Source: Neobacillus mesonae
GTDB lineage: Bacteria > Bacillota > Bacilli > Bacillales > Cytobacillaceae
Direction: 5' to 3'
Assembly (NCBI RefSeq): GCF_001636315.1
Contig: NZ_KV440949.1
Span: forward strand, 1,342,703 to 1,406,702
DNA length: 64,000 nt
How positions within the stretch are numbered: the stretch's first letter is position 1; each line of letters opens with the position of its first letter. Position numbers and translations under genes: made by a program. The notes beneath the pieces were generated by a model. It ran no database searches, was not told where the DNA came from, and saw only the letters and a list, made by a program, of their open reading frames with translations. Below are positions 1 through 7,576 of the stretch, piece by piece.

Positions 1-379
1 GATATTCATAGCTGGTATGAAGTTTAATAACCTCGTCTTCCCTCAATTTGTGGTACTCCGCTATGTACGAAAGATCAGGTCCAGTTTCACCGCCGTAATA
101 GACTGGAATCTCATAAACTATCGGTTGAACAGCAGCCGCATTGTACAAATTATTATTTATTTTTTTTACTTGATTCATTAACACATGATAAGAGATGACC
201 TCCGGCCGATAATAGATCGCAACTGTGTTATATGCCGGTGCACATTCAACAATCCCTCTGATGTTAGCGGCTTGCAGCTTTGTATTAAACTGTTGAATCT
301 TTTGATGAATTGCTTCACATATTTCGCTGCCAAAAGAAATCCTGATAGCCGTATCTCCAAGTGGTTTAATTTCAATCAT
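1..379 (-). CDS. pxpB: 5-oxoprolinase subunit PxpB (KipI family), 5' part only
   Basis: This reading frame starts at an ATG at 377-379, after an AGGTGAT ribosome site 6 bases upstream, and runs open to the window edge, so only the first 126 residues are visible. They begin MIEIKPLGDTAIRISFG and contain VYYGGETGPDL, the pattern of the KipI/PxpB (allophanate hydrolase subunit 1-like) family. In that family PxpB works with PxpA and PxpC to open 5-oxoproline to glutamate using ATP in the cytoplasm; in B. subtilis KipI also inhibits the KinA sporulation kinase. The partner genes would lie to the left, outside the window. Family assignment is firm; whether it has the kinase-inhibitor role cannot be told. 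Confidence 0.85.
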   Translation of the reverse strand, partial: MIEIKPLGDTAIRISFGSEICEAIHQKIQQFNTKLQAANIRGIVECAPAYNTVAIYYRPEVISYHVLMNQVKKINNNLYNAAAVQPIVYEIPVYYGGETGPDLSYIAEYHKLREDEVIKLHTSYEY

Positions 380-548
380 GACATCACCTAAATTCCCTTT
401 AATTTTACGGTATATGGAAGCCGGGAAAATTTCAAGCATAACTTTTCTTCGCTTTTCGAAAGTTACAAAATAAGCAGTTTATTTTACTTTTTACATTCTT
501 TAGTTGATAATATGGATGTTAAAAAATTCTAATTAGGAGGTTTTTAAT

Positions 549-1112
549 ATGTTTGATGTTGTAATTATTGGTGCAGGCCCTGCTGGTGCAAGCGCTGCCC
601 TGTTCACAGCAAAAGCCGGCAAAAAAACACTTGTTGTTGATAACGATAAAAGCATAACGAAAAGAGCTTGGATTGAAAACCATTATGGTGTGAAAGAAGT
701 TACCGGCCCGGCTCTTGTTGAAACCGGCAAAGAACAAGCCAAAAAATTTGGCGCAGAAATTGTCCAAGGTACCGTTACAAATATCAGCAAAACTGAGAAC
801 GGTTTTAGAGTAGAAAGCGATCAAAACCAATATGAAGCAAAACACGTCATTGTTGCAACAGGCATGATGGCAGATTTAGCGGAAACAGTGGGTTTAAAAA
901 CCAAACCGGGTACAGAACCAAGAATTAAAACAATCCTTGATGTAGATGCTGCCGGAAAAACCAATATCCAAGGCATCTGGGCAGCAGGTACAATCGCCGG
1001 CGTAAGCATGCATACCATTATTACCGCCGGAGACGGAGCAAAAGTAGCCATCAACGTCATCAGCGAAATCAACGGCGAACGCTACGTCGACCATGATATT
1101 TTAAAATCATAG
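549..1112 (+). CDS. Short FAD-dependent oxidoreductase, thioredoxin-reductase-like
   Basis: A 187-residue protein with a strong AGGAGG site before the ATG. Residues 1-40 form a Rossmann FAD-binding motif (VVIIGAGPAGASAAL), and a second FAD contact appears near the end (GIWAAGTIAG). It resembles thioredoxin reductase but is about 60% of that length: the central NAD(P)H-binding domain and the CxxC active site are both absent. It may need a partner for electrons or act as a flavin carrier. It is transcribed alone, with the palindromic repeat right after its stop. The FAD fold is clear; substrate and role are unknown. Confidence 0.75.
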   Translation: MFDVVIIGAGPAGASAALFTAKAGKKTLVVDNDKSITKRAWIENHYGVKEVTGPALVETGKEQAKKFGAEIVQGTVTNISKTENGFRVESDQNQYEAKHVIVATGMMADLAETVGLKTKPGTEPRIKTILDVDAAGKTNIQGIWAAGTIAGVSMHTIITAGDGAKVAINVISEINGERYVDHDILKS

Positions 1113-1126
1113 AAACGAAACGTACT

Positions 1127-1169
1127 GGTGTCAGGCACCATGTGAAAATTTCACATGGTGCCTGACACC
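1127..1169. repeat. REP-like palindrome, copy 1
   Basis: Perfect 21-bp inverted repeat around a single base: GGTGTCAGGCACC at the left end, GGTGCCTGACACC at the right, followed by TTTT. It lies just after the flavoprotein stop and may end its transcript. The same element recurs five more times in the window. Confidence 0.9.
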
Positions 1170-1188
1170 TTTTCCCACAAAAATCCCA

Positions 1189-1217
1189 TTGACAGTTCCT
1201 CCCTTTCTCATTAAAAT
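1189..1217 (+). promoter_or_regulatory. SigA-type promoter of the MFS exporter
   Basis: A consensus -35 TTGACA (1189-1194) and a -10 TAAAAT (1212-1217) are separated by 17 bp, 44 bp upstream of the exporter ATG. Seen directly; use in the cell is inferred. Confidence 0.7.
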
Positions 1218-1261
1218 TTCTATAGCATTTCAAAAAAATTCCTATTACAAGGAGATATTGT

Positions 1262-2779
1262 ATGATTAATAAAGATTCGAATATCAAGCCCGTGGTTGCC
1301 GGTCTCCTGCTTGCGATTCTCATGTCGGCCATGGATAACACGATTGTGGCTACGGCGATGGGGACCATCGTTTCAGACCTTGGCGGGCTTGATAAGTTTG
1401 TCTGGGTCACTTCCGCTTATATGGTAGCCGTTATGGCGGGAATGCCGATTTTCGGTAAACTATCAGATATGTACGGCCGAAAACGCTTTTTTATTTTTGG
1501 TCTGATTGTTTTCTTAATCGGCTCCGCCTTATGCGGTATTGCTCAAACCATCGTGCAGCTAAGTATTTTTCGGGCGATTCAAGGGATTGGCGGCGGTGCG
1601 CTGATGCCGATTGCTTTTACGATTGTGTTTGATATTTTCCCGCCTGAAAAACGCGGCAAAATGACAGGCCTTCTCGGTGCTGTTTTTGGAACATCGAGCG
1701 TGTTAGGTCCGCTCTTAGGTGCCTATATTACTGATACCATTAGCTGGCACTGGATTTTCTATGTCAACATCCCGCTCGGCTTAGTTTCAATTATCTTAAT
1801 TTCCCGCTATTATCATGAATCATTACAGCATGTGAAGCAAAAAATTGATTGGCTTGGCGCCATTACATTGGTCATTTCTGTTGTCAGTCTCATGTTTGCG
1901 TTAGAATTAGGCGGAAAAGAATATGCTTGGGACTCAACGCCAATTATCAGCTTGTTCGCAAGCTTTTTAATCCTATTTATTGTGTTCTTCATTGCCGAAG
2001 TAAAGGCGGAGGAACCTATTTTGCCGTTGTGGCTGTTTAAACGGAGGCTGTTTGCTACCTCGCAAATCCTGGCATTTTTATATGGGGGAACGTTTATAAT
2101 TTTAACTGTATTTATTCCGATTTACGTGCAAGCTGTTTATGGTGGTACGGCAAAAAATGCCGGTTTGATTTTAACACCGATGATGCTTGGGTCGGTTGCC
2201 GGAAGTGCAATTGGAGGGATCTTTTCAACGAAAACCTCCTATCGAAATTTGATGGTTATTTCTATCATTTCCTATGTAATTGGTATGTATTTACTTGGAA
2301 CAATGACCGTTGATACTTCTAGATTGTTACTTACCATTTTTATGATTTTAGTGGGCTTCGGTGTCGGTTTTTCCTTCTCCTTGCTTCCAACGGCTTCGAT
2401 TCATAACCTTGAGCCGCAATTCAGGGGTACAGCCAATTCGACGAACTCCTTCCTGCGCTCATTTGGGATGACGCTTGGAGTCACAATCTTTGGCACAATA
2501 CAAAATAATGTTTTTACAGACCAGTTAAAAGAAGCTTTTAAAGGCATGGGCGGGGCTGGCGGTCAAACCTTTAAAATGGGCGATCCACGGGAAATTTTCC
2601 AAGCTAGTGAAAGGGCGAAAATCCCTCCAGTTATCTTAGATAAAATTATTCATGCAATGTCAGCTTCGATTACGCATACTTTCTTGCTCGCTTTGATTCC
2701 GATTGCGCTCGCTGCCATCACCATCTTTTTCATGGGAAAAGCCCGTATTGAAATAAAAAAAGAATCTGCAAGAAGCTAA
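1262..2779 (+). CDS. DHA2-family multidrug MFS transporter, 14 TM
   Basis: A 505-residue, very hydrophobic protein. The first segments carry MFS motif D1 (MSAMDNTIVATA), motif A in the loop after TM2 (GKLSDMYGRKR) and motif C in TM5 (GAVFGTSSVLGPLLGA), which mark proton-driven drug/H+ antiporters of the EmrB/QacA (DHA2) type. Length fits 14 helices. B. subtilis relatives include YusP and LmrB. It would export toxic organic compounds from the membrane or cytosol; the substrate cannot be predicted. It has its own promoter and terminator and an AAGGAG site 8 bases before the ATG, so it is a single-gene unit with no adjacent TetR or MarR regulator. Confidence 0.88.
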   Translation: MINKDSNIKPVVAGLLLAILMSAMDNTIVATAMGTIVSDLGGLDKFVWVTSAYMVAVMAGMPIFGKLSDMYGRKRFFIFGLIVFLIGSALCGIAQTIVQLSIFRAIQGIGGGALMPIAFTIVFDIFPPEKRGKMTGLLGAVFGTSSVLGPLLGAYITDTISWHWIFYVNIPLGLVSIILISRYYHESLQHVKQKIDWLGAITLVISVVSLMFALELGGKEYAWDSTPIISLFASFLILFIVFFIAEVKAEEPILPLWLFKRRLFATSQILAFLYGGTFIILTVFIPIYVQAVYGGTAKNAGLILTPMMLGSVAGSAIGGIFSTKTSYRNLMVISIISYVIGMYLLGTMTVDTSRLLLTIFMILVGFGVGFSFSLLPTASIHNLEPQFRGTANSTNSFLRSFGMTLGVTIFGTIQNNVFTDQLKEAFKGMGGAGGQTFKMGDPREIFQASERAKIPPVILDKIIHAMSASITHTFLLALIPIALAAITIFFMGKARIEIKKESARS

Positions 2780-2780
2780 T

Positions 2781-2823
2781 AAAAAGCACTGGAACCTTAA
2801 TAGTAGGTCCAGTGCTTTTTTTA
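2781..2823. terminator. Bidirectional rho-independent terminator
   Basis: A stem of AAAAAGCACTGGA with TCCAGTGCTTTTT lies between the convergent exporter and the 132-residue gene. A-rich and T-rich flanks would let it stop transcription from both sides. Confidence 0.85.
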
Positions 2824-3219
2824 TACTTCAAGATCTCTGCCCTCTTCAATGATATGAAATAATAGGTGGGCAAGATGATGAATCGGGCCGTATTCCTCAT
2901 CTTCCTCCTCTTCTACTTCCTCGTTAAATTCCAAATCATTTAGATACAATGCCATAAATTCGTAAAAATCGCTTAATTGGAACGCATAGCAGGCTGAAGG
3001 CTCTTCATTGTCCTCTTCATACTGCAGCATCATGTAGGAAATGTCACCATCCTTATCGGCGCCATCGAAAAAGACGAAAAAGCCGATATTCGTATCAAGC
3101 TCAAATAAATGCCTTGTCCCGCCCTCAGTAGCCTTGTCAAAATCCTCTTGACTTAATTTCTGAATCTGCATTGTATCAACATTATCCTCTTGATGAAAAC
3201 TTACTACAAATGATTGCAC
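2821..3219 (-). CDS. Acidic hypothetical protein
   Basis: A 132-residue protein starting at a GTG at 3217-3219, with an AGGAGGG site 7 bases upstream; this site decides the start, since the nearby ATG is in another frame. It is strongly acidic, with a glutamate-rich run near residue 105 (EEVEEEEDEEYG), and has no signal peptide or membrane segment, so it is probably cytosolic. The middle (NIGFFVFFDGADKDGDISYM) looks like alternating beta strands. I do not recognise the family. It is convergent with the exporter and is followed upstream by the pheromone gene terminator, so it is transcribed alone. Confidence 0.65.
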   Translation of the reverse strand: MQSFVVSFHQEDNVDTMQIQKLSQEDFDKATEGGTRHLFELDTNIGFFVFFDGADKDGDISYMMLQYEEDNEEPSACYAFQLSDFYEFMALYLNDLEFNEEVEEEEDEEYGPIHHLAHLLFHIIEEGRDLEV

Positions 3220-3305
3220 TCATAAACCCTCCTGACTCACAGCCATATTAAAAAACACATATACAGTATACCCTAATATACAATGAATCATTGCTAATTA
3301 GGCAC

Positions 3306-3333
3306 AAAAAAATCCCTGAAGATTCAGGGATTT
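3306..3333 (-). terminator. Terminator of the regulator/pheromone operon
   Basis: On the minus strand the stem AAATCCCTGAA/TTCAGGGATTT is followed by a T run. It lies 6 bases after the stop of the 47-residue pro-peptide gene, which supports that gene being the real end of the operon. Confidence 0.85.
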
Positions 3334-3338
3334 AATCA

Positions 3339-3482
3339 TCAACCGATTGGCGGGTGGATTGGATATGATTGCGTGCTGCTATCAGCTGCAACATTAAAAG
3401 ACTTTTGTACCTCTACACCCTTATTTGTAGAAAAAAGAAATACCAATGATAATGAAAATAATAATACTGCAATTTTCTTCAT
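3339..3482 (-). CDS. NprX/Phr-like signalling pro-peptide (47 aa)
   Basis: A short gene directly after the NprR-like regulator, 17 bases past its stop, with a perfect AGGAGG site 8 bases before the ATG. The product begins with two lysines and a hydrophobic run (MKKIAVLLFSLSLVFLFS), a Sec-type export signal, then a polar spacer, and ends SYPIHPPIG. This is the layout of Phr/NprX/PapR pro-pheromones: secretion, trimming to a 5-9 residue C-terminal peptide, re-import by an oligopeptide permease, and binding to the TPR regulator encoded next door. The mature NprX peptide of the B. cereus group, SKPDIVG as I recall it, shares the S-x-P start and the final glycine. The mature ends here are inferred, not shown. 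Confidence 0.82.
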   Translation of the reverse strand: MKKIAVLLFSLSLVFLFSTNKGVEVQKSFNVAADSSTQSYPIHPPIG

Positions 3483-3499
3483 AAATTTTTTCCTCCTAA

Positions 3500-4723
3500 T
3501 TACTCTGTTATTTTATTTAAATATTTTACTGCCTCTACTATCATGCCTTTTTGATTGTAATAATCGGCAAGCATTTTATAAAAAAGAATTAGATCGTCAG
3601 CGTACTCATTTGCCCCTTCCAAAAAAGGAATTACCTTTGTTTCCAAGTATTTAAATCCTTTATCTGATGAGACTAATTTGAGTAAGTAAAACTCAGCTAA
3701 AAGCGAGAACTTTTTATTGCCCAAATCTTTTGCCAAAGAACTTACTTCCTCGAAGCACGCCTTAGCTTTTTCAATCGACTTTAAAGAGTATTGGAGTTCT
3801 CCAACAACATATAAAGTAACTAGATAGTCGTGATTATGATCTGGTTGTAACATTAAGCTTTTTTGATAATAATAAAGTGCCTGCTTAAAATTCTTCATCT
3901 TTTGCTGCAGATACCCCATATTATGAAAAACCTGAGGGAGTAATTGTTCTTCCTTAACTATTTCTGCATTCCTAATTAAATGCTGAAAACAAGCCTGTGC
4001 TTCTTCATATATATTGGAATGGGTATAATTAATCCCTAGCAGCATGAGTGTGTGGAGAATTCTAATAAAATTAAACTCATTCATAAAAATTTGTAAGGCC
4101 AGCTTGCCAAAATGGATTGCATGACCGGACTGCTCCAATGAACTCTTAATAAATGCCCGATGATAGAGCAATTCCCCATTAAAAGACTCATTATTATTTT
4201 CATTAAACAAATCATCAAGGATCTCATCGGCATTCTTATATTGGCCCTTCCACATTAAAAATACCGCATTATAGTAACGAAATAAATAGTCTTCATGTTG
4301 GGAAAAATTTTTCTTTTGCTTATGTAAAAGTTCTCGCTGCAACTCCGCTTTATCTAGTAAACCTTTAAATAATAAATATCTGTATTTATAAAGTTCCCAA
4401 ATATAGATATACTTAGAAAAGGGTATAAAGTGTTCTATGTCTTTCAATTTTTGATAGGTATCTTCAATTTGATCTTTTAAATAAAAATTAATATGGCTGC
4501 TGAATTCTCTTAACAGGAATTTAATTTGCTCTTCGTTTTCTTCCATTTCCTTCATGCTGATATTTAATCGTTCTAGCAGAAGAGCAACCGTTTCTTCATT
4601 TGCTTCTTTTGAATTGTTTTCTATCTTACTTAAATGGGGAACTGAGCAAATTCCCTTCGCAAGTTCTCCCTGGGTCATTCCTCTTTGAGTTCGATAGAAT
4701 TTAATGAGGGCTCCAAATTCCAT
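3500..4723 (-). CDS. NprR-like quorum-sensing regulator (RRNPP family, HTH-TPR)
   Basis: A 407-residue cytosolic regulator. Residues 2-55 form a Cro/XRE helix-turn-helix (LIKFYRTQRGMTQGELAKG...SKIENN), and the rest is a long set of TPR helices (for example NMGYLQQKMKNFKQALYYYQKSL). That layout and size match NprR/PlcR-type regulators, whose TPR groove binds a re-imported peptide. The chosen ATG (4721-4723) has GGGTGA 7 bases upstream; an in-frame ATG at 4750 has a weak site and would add nine residues. The pro-peptide gene follows immediately and a secreted protease gene precedes it on the same strand. A promoter lies at 4759-4788, which favours the longer start only if the mapped -10 is wrong. 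The NprR branch rather than PlcR is inferred from length and context. Confidence 0.82.
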   Translation of the reverse strand: MEFGALIKFYRTQRGMTQGELAKGICSVPHLSKIENNSKEANEETVALLLERLNISMKEMEENEEQIKFLLREFSSHINFYLKDQIEDTYQKLKDIEHFIPFSKYIYIWELYKYRYLLFKGLLDKAELQRELLHKQKKNFSQHEDYLFRYYNAVFLMWKGQYKNADEILDDLFNENNNESFNGELLYHRAFIKSSLEQSGHAIHFGKLALQIFMNEFNFIRILHTLMLLGINYTHSNIYEEAQACFQHLIRNAEIVKEEQLLPQVFHNMGYLQQKMKNFKQALYYYQKSLMLQPDHNHDYLVTLYVVGELQYSLKSIEKAKACFEEVSSLAKDLGNKKFSLLAEFYLLKLVSSDKGFKYLETKVIPFLEGANEYADDLILFYKMLADYYNQKGMIVEAVKYLNKITE

Positions 4724-4758
4724 AATTTTATCACCCGGCTTGTCTGTCATTTCTTTCT

Positions 4759-4788
4759 ATTTTACACTAAAGGACCCACTCCTGTCAG
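4759..4788 (-). promoter_or_regulatory. Possible promoter of the NprR-like gene
   Basis: On the minus strand CTGACA (4783-4788) and TAAAAT (4759-4764) are spaced by 18 bp, just upstream of the regulator. No terminator is obvious between the protease and the regulator, so read-through from the protease is also possible. Confidence 0.45.
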
Positions 4789-4936
4789 ACTTTTTAGACT
4801 CTTTTTCAAATATATGGGCCATCCAGGTATTTACGTCTATAATAGCGGTTTTTTCTGACAACATTCTACACTATCCGACAGATATACCGCCCTACACACA
4901 CAATAAACTATTCCCCGAATGGCCTCTAATATTTGT

Positions 4937-6193
4937 TTATTTTACTCGTGGGAAGCCAAAGCCTGAGGCAATGTCATCACCTGTGGCAGCGCTAAGACCG
5001 CCTTTGATATCATTGGCCTTTGCCCGGTTTTGCAGCTCATTACGAAGCTGGAGATTGGACCATAATGGATTTGCCGCCCAAAGCTTTGCTGCCAGCCCGG
5101 AAACATGTGGCGTCGCCATGGATGTTCCGCTGATTGTATTATACGCGCCGTTATTCCATGTGGATTCTACTGCCCGGCCCGGTGCAGACAGTTCAACATC
5201 CCGTTCCTGAATTAAATAATCGCCAGCTGTTGACGCATTTCCCCTTGATGAGAAATCAGCTACCCGATAAGTGCCATTTTCCTGAACATTTTCTAAAGCC
5301 GCTACTGCGACCGCATTAACTAGGGCGCCTGGATAGTCGATTGTACCAGCATTTGGGCCGTCATTTCCGGCAGCTGCAACTACCAGTACACCTTTACTAT
5401 AGGCATAATCAACCGCGCTGGATATTAGTGAATCCTTTGAATTTGAGCCAAGTGACATTGAAATGATGACATGCGCCCCAGTACGAGTACCTTCATCAGC
5501 CGCTTTGCGAATTGCAGCGGCAATATCATCCGAATACCCGCTGCCACGGTTATTCAACACCTTATAAGCCCAAAGCTTTGCTTCTGGAGCTACACCGTAA
5601 ATTCCAGTACCATTGCTGCCGCCATTCGCCAGCACCGTTCCTGAAACATGCGTGCCATGCCCGTTGCCATCGGAACAGCTTCCCTCAATTAAAGGGGATT
5701 TATTTTGTGAAAAGTCCTTACATTGCTCAATATTGCCAGCTAAATCCACGTGATTGAAGACTCCCGTATCAAGAACTGCAACCTTTATACCACTGCCGCC
5801 GGAGGTTTTGGCGATAGCGGCATCATTATAAATGGCCTCAATCCCCCATGGTGTTTGGTCACTAGGAACCGCTTTAGCATCTGCGCCCGGTTTCCCTTTT
5901 TGATCCGGGTTTGCGTTGAGCTGCAGTTCTGGCAGCTTTTCAATCTTTAAATTTTTATTTTTTGATAGGGCCTGATATTGCTTGGCATTAACCGTAGTAG
6001 TAAAGCCTTTGTCCGAAAAATCCCAGCGGACACCGTAATTTGCTTTTGCTTTTGCCTTTTCAGCGGTTGGCCCTTGAATTAATACCCGGTAAGATTCCTG
6101 TTCACTTGTTTGTCCAAATGCCGCCGTAGCAAACATTGAGACCCCCATCACCACACTCAGTACCGCAGATCCAAAAATTTTCCTCTTTTTCAT
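4937..6193 (-). CDS. Secreted subtilisin-like serine protease (S8)
   Basis: A 418-residue pre-pro-enzyme. Residues 1-27 are a Sec signal peptide (MKKRK then a hydrophobic stretch ending ATAAFG). Residues of about 35-95 form an inhibitor I9-type pro-region, and the catalytic domain starts near 115. The triad is visible: Asp142 (AVLDTG), His179 (GNGHGTHVSG) and Ser358 (GTSMATPHVSG), with oxyanion Asn277 (AAGNDGP). Cys158 and Cys173 flank the catalytic His loop and could form a disulfide, as in Ak.1/aqualysin-type proteases. An AGGTGGAGGGAG site precedes the ATG. It would degrade extracellular protein for nutrition. The NprR-like regulator and pheromone genes follow downstream, suggesting density-dependent expression; that link is inferred. 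Confidence 0.93.
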   Translation of the reverse strand: MKKRKIFGSAVLSVVMGVSMFATAAFGQTSEQESYRVLIQGPTAEKAKAKANYGVRWDFSDKGFTTTVNAKQYQALSKNKNLKIEKLPELQLNANPDQKGKPGADAKAVPSDQTPWGIEAIYNDAAIAKTSGGSGIKVAVLDTGVFNHVDLAGNIEQCKDFSQNKSPLIEGSCSDGNGHGTHVSGTVLANGGSNGTGIYGVAPEAKLWAYKVLNNRGSGYSDDIAAAIRKAADEGTRTGAHVIISMSLGSNSKDSLISSAVDYAYSKGVLVVAAAGNDGPNAGTIDYPGALVNAVAVAALENVQENGTYRVADFSSRGNASTAGDYLIQERDVELSAPGRAVESTWNNGAYNTISGTSMATPHVSGLAAKLWAANPLWSNLQLRNELQNRAKANDIKGGLSAATGDDIASGFGFPRVK

Positions 6194-6225
6194 TTCAAAT
6201 CTCCCTCCACCTAAAATTCACAATC

Positions 6226-6239
6226 GTACACTGCTGTAC
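6226..6239. promoter_or_regulatory. Short inverted repeat ahead of the protease gene
   Basis: GTACA-CTGC-TGTAC lies 33 bp upstream of the protease ATG, in the leader region. It could be a regulator site, perhaps for the adjacent NprR-like protein, or chance. No NprR consensus is available to me for comparison. Confidence 0.3.
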
Positions 6240-6340
6240 TAGTCTTATTCAAATTTCAATGGTGAAAGTACATAATTATCATTCTAAAAAGTTGGGAAAA
6301 TTTTATTTTTTTGTGCAAAACTAATCGTTTTTTTTAATAA

Positions 6341-6372
6341 AAAAAATAAAAAAACCAGCCCTTTGGGACTGG
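6341..6372 (-). terminator. Terminator of corA
   Basis: On the minus strand CCAGTCCC-AAA-GGGCTGG is followed by a long T run, 5 bases after the corA stop. Confidence 0.8.
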
Positions 6373-6376
6373 CATT

Positions 6377-7315
6377 CTAAAAATATTTCTTTTTCCAAAA
6401 AATAAAGGCTGTTAAAAAAGCAAAAAAACCAGCAATGACAAGCGGGATTACATATGAATAAGCAACATGCTGAAATGGAATATCCACGTTCATCCCATAG
6501 AAACTTGCGACCATAGTCGGTAATGCAAGAATAATAGTTATTGAGGTTAAAAACTTCATCACAATGTTTAAGTTATTGGAGATGATTGAAGCGAAAGCAT
6601 TCATCATTCCCGTTAAAATGGTATGATATGTTTCAGCCATTTCAATCGCCTGTGTTTTTTCAATAATAACGTCTTCTAATAAGTCCTTATCCTCTTCATA
6701 CATTTTTAAATAATTGAAGCGTAAAATTTTATCCAAAACGACTTTATTTGATTTGAGTGAGGTCGTAAAATAAACCAAACTTTTTTCTAATGCTAAAAAA
6801 GCATACAATTCTTTATTTTTTAATGATTGGTGAACGACCTTTTCAATTTCATTTGTTTTCTTATTAATTTGCTTTAAATAGCGAAGGTAATAGGATGAAA
6901 TGACAAACAAAAGCTGTAAAGCAAAACGTGTCTTTTTAAAGGTAAAGAATTCCTTTACACGGTTTTTGCGAAATTCATCAATAATTGGAGAATCCTTTAA
7001 GGAAACAGTAATAATATTATCATTGGTCAGGATAATGCCAATTGGAATGGTTTCATACGCGGCCATACCGGATTCATCGTGGACAATATAAGGGAAGTCG
7101 ACAATGATATAGACCCTGCCATCATCCCGTTCAATTCTTGGACGTTCTTCATCGTCCAGTGCGTCTTTAATAATATCGACGTCAACCTGGGCCGCATTTG
7201 ATACTTTGTAAATCTCATCGGCCGTTGGAGCAAACATATTGACCCAGCAGCCTTTTGATATGACATCAACCTTTTCTAACACTCTAGTTTCGGTGCTTTT
7301 AAAAATTTCCAACAT
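6377..7315 (-). CDS. corA: CorA-family magnesium transporter
   Basis: A 312-residue protein with a long soluble N-terminal domain rich in charged helices and two C-terminal membrane helices. The signature loop motif YGMNV (Gly-Met-Asn at 274-276) ends the first helix, and a basic tail (FWKKKYF) follows the second. This is the CorA/YfjQ design: a pentameric channel for Mg2+, sometimes Co2+ or Ni2+, in the cytoplasmic membrane. A GGGGAGG site precedes the ATG. Upstream on the same strand is a 37-codon ORF with its own ribosome site, so expression may be controlled by leader translation. No M-box (ykoK) riboswitch pattern was seen upstream. Confidence 0.9.
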   Translation of the reverse strand: MLEIFKSTETRVLEKVDVISKGCWVNMFAPTADEIYKVSNAAQVDVDIIKDALDDEERPRIERDDGRVYIIVDFPYIVHDESGMAAYETIPIGIILTNDNIITVSLKDSPIIDEFRKNRVKEFFTFKKTRFALQLLFVISSYYLRYLKQINKKTNEIEKVVHQSLKNKELYAFLALEKSLVYFTTSLKSNKVVLDKILRFNYLKMYEEDKDLLEDVIIEKTQAIEMAETYHTILTGMMNAFASIISNNLNIVMKFLTSITIILALPTMVASFYGMNVDIPFQHVAYSYVIPLVIAGFFAFLTAFIFWKKKYF

Positions 7316-7336
7316 GTTAAAACCTCCCCGCTTACA

Positions 7337-7450
7337 TTAATCGAGGAAGCCAACAACCCTTCGAGAGCTGATATTCTTGATTATCAATTCAAAGAAAACA
7401 TTGACTTCCCCGTACCTACTGCTAGGATCCGGATCTATGGGATAACTCAA
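7337..7450 (-). CDS. Possible leader peptide upstream of corA (37 aa)
   Basis: An ORF starting at a TTG with AAAGGAG 9 bases upstream and ending 21 bases before corA. The peptide begins MSYPIDPDPSS, followed by a basic and hydrophobic tail (ELIIKNISSRR). The early Ile-Asp-Pro-Asp-Pro run is notable because enterobacterial mgtA is controlled by a leader peptide, MgtL, with an acidic/proline start that makes ribosomes fall off when Mg2+ is low. It is not in frame with corA. A promoter-like TTGGGT/TAATAT lies further upstream near 7520-7550. The ribosome site and peptide are seen; translation and any Mg2+ role are inferred. Confidence 0.5.
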   Translation of the reverse strand: MSYPIDPDPSSRYGEVNVFFELIIKNISSRRVVGFLD

Positions 7451-7576
7451 AAATATCAACTCCTTTACACGTTTAAATTTTATCAGCAGCCGACTCTGAC
7501 CGCTGAATTGGATTTATATTATTCTTTCTTATCATAAACCCAAAATCTTGAAAGCACAAATACCTTTTTTAAATGT

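Noticed and set aside
1127..1169. Insertion-sequence end
   Set aside because: No transposase, no target-site duplication; fits a REP-like palindrome better.
5512..5757. 81-codon plus-strand ORF inside the protease
   Set aside because: Antisense shadow; Cys and His content comes from the reverse of catalytic-domain codons.
7316..7576. Mg2+ M-box riboswitch upstream of corA
   Set aside because: None of the conserved M-box elements were seen; the region instead holds the leader ORF.
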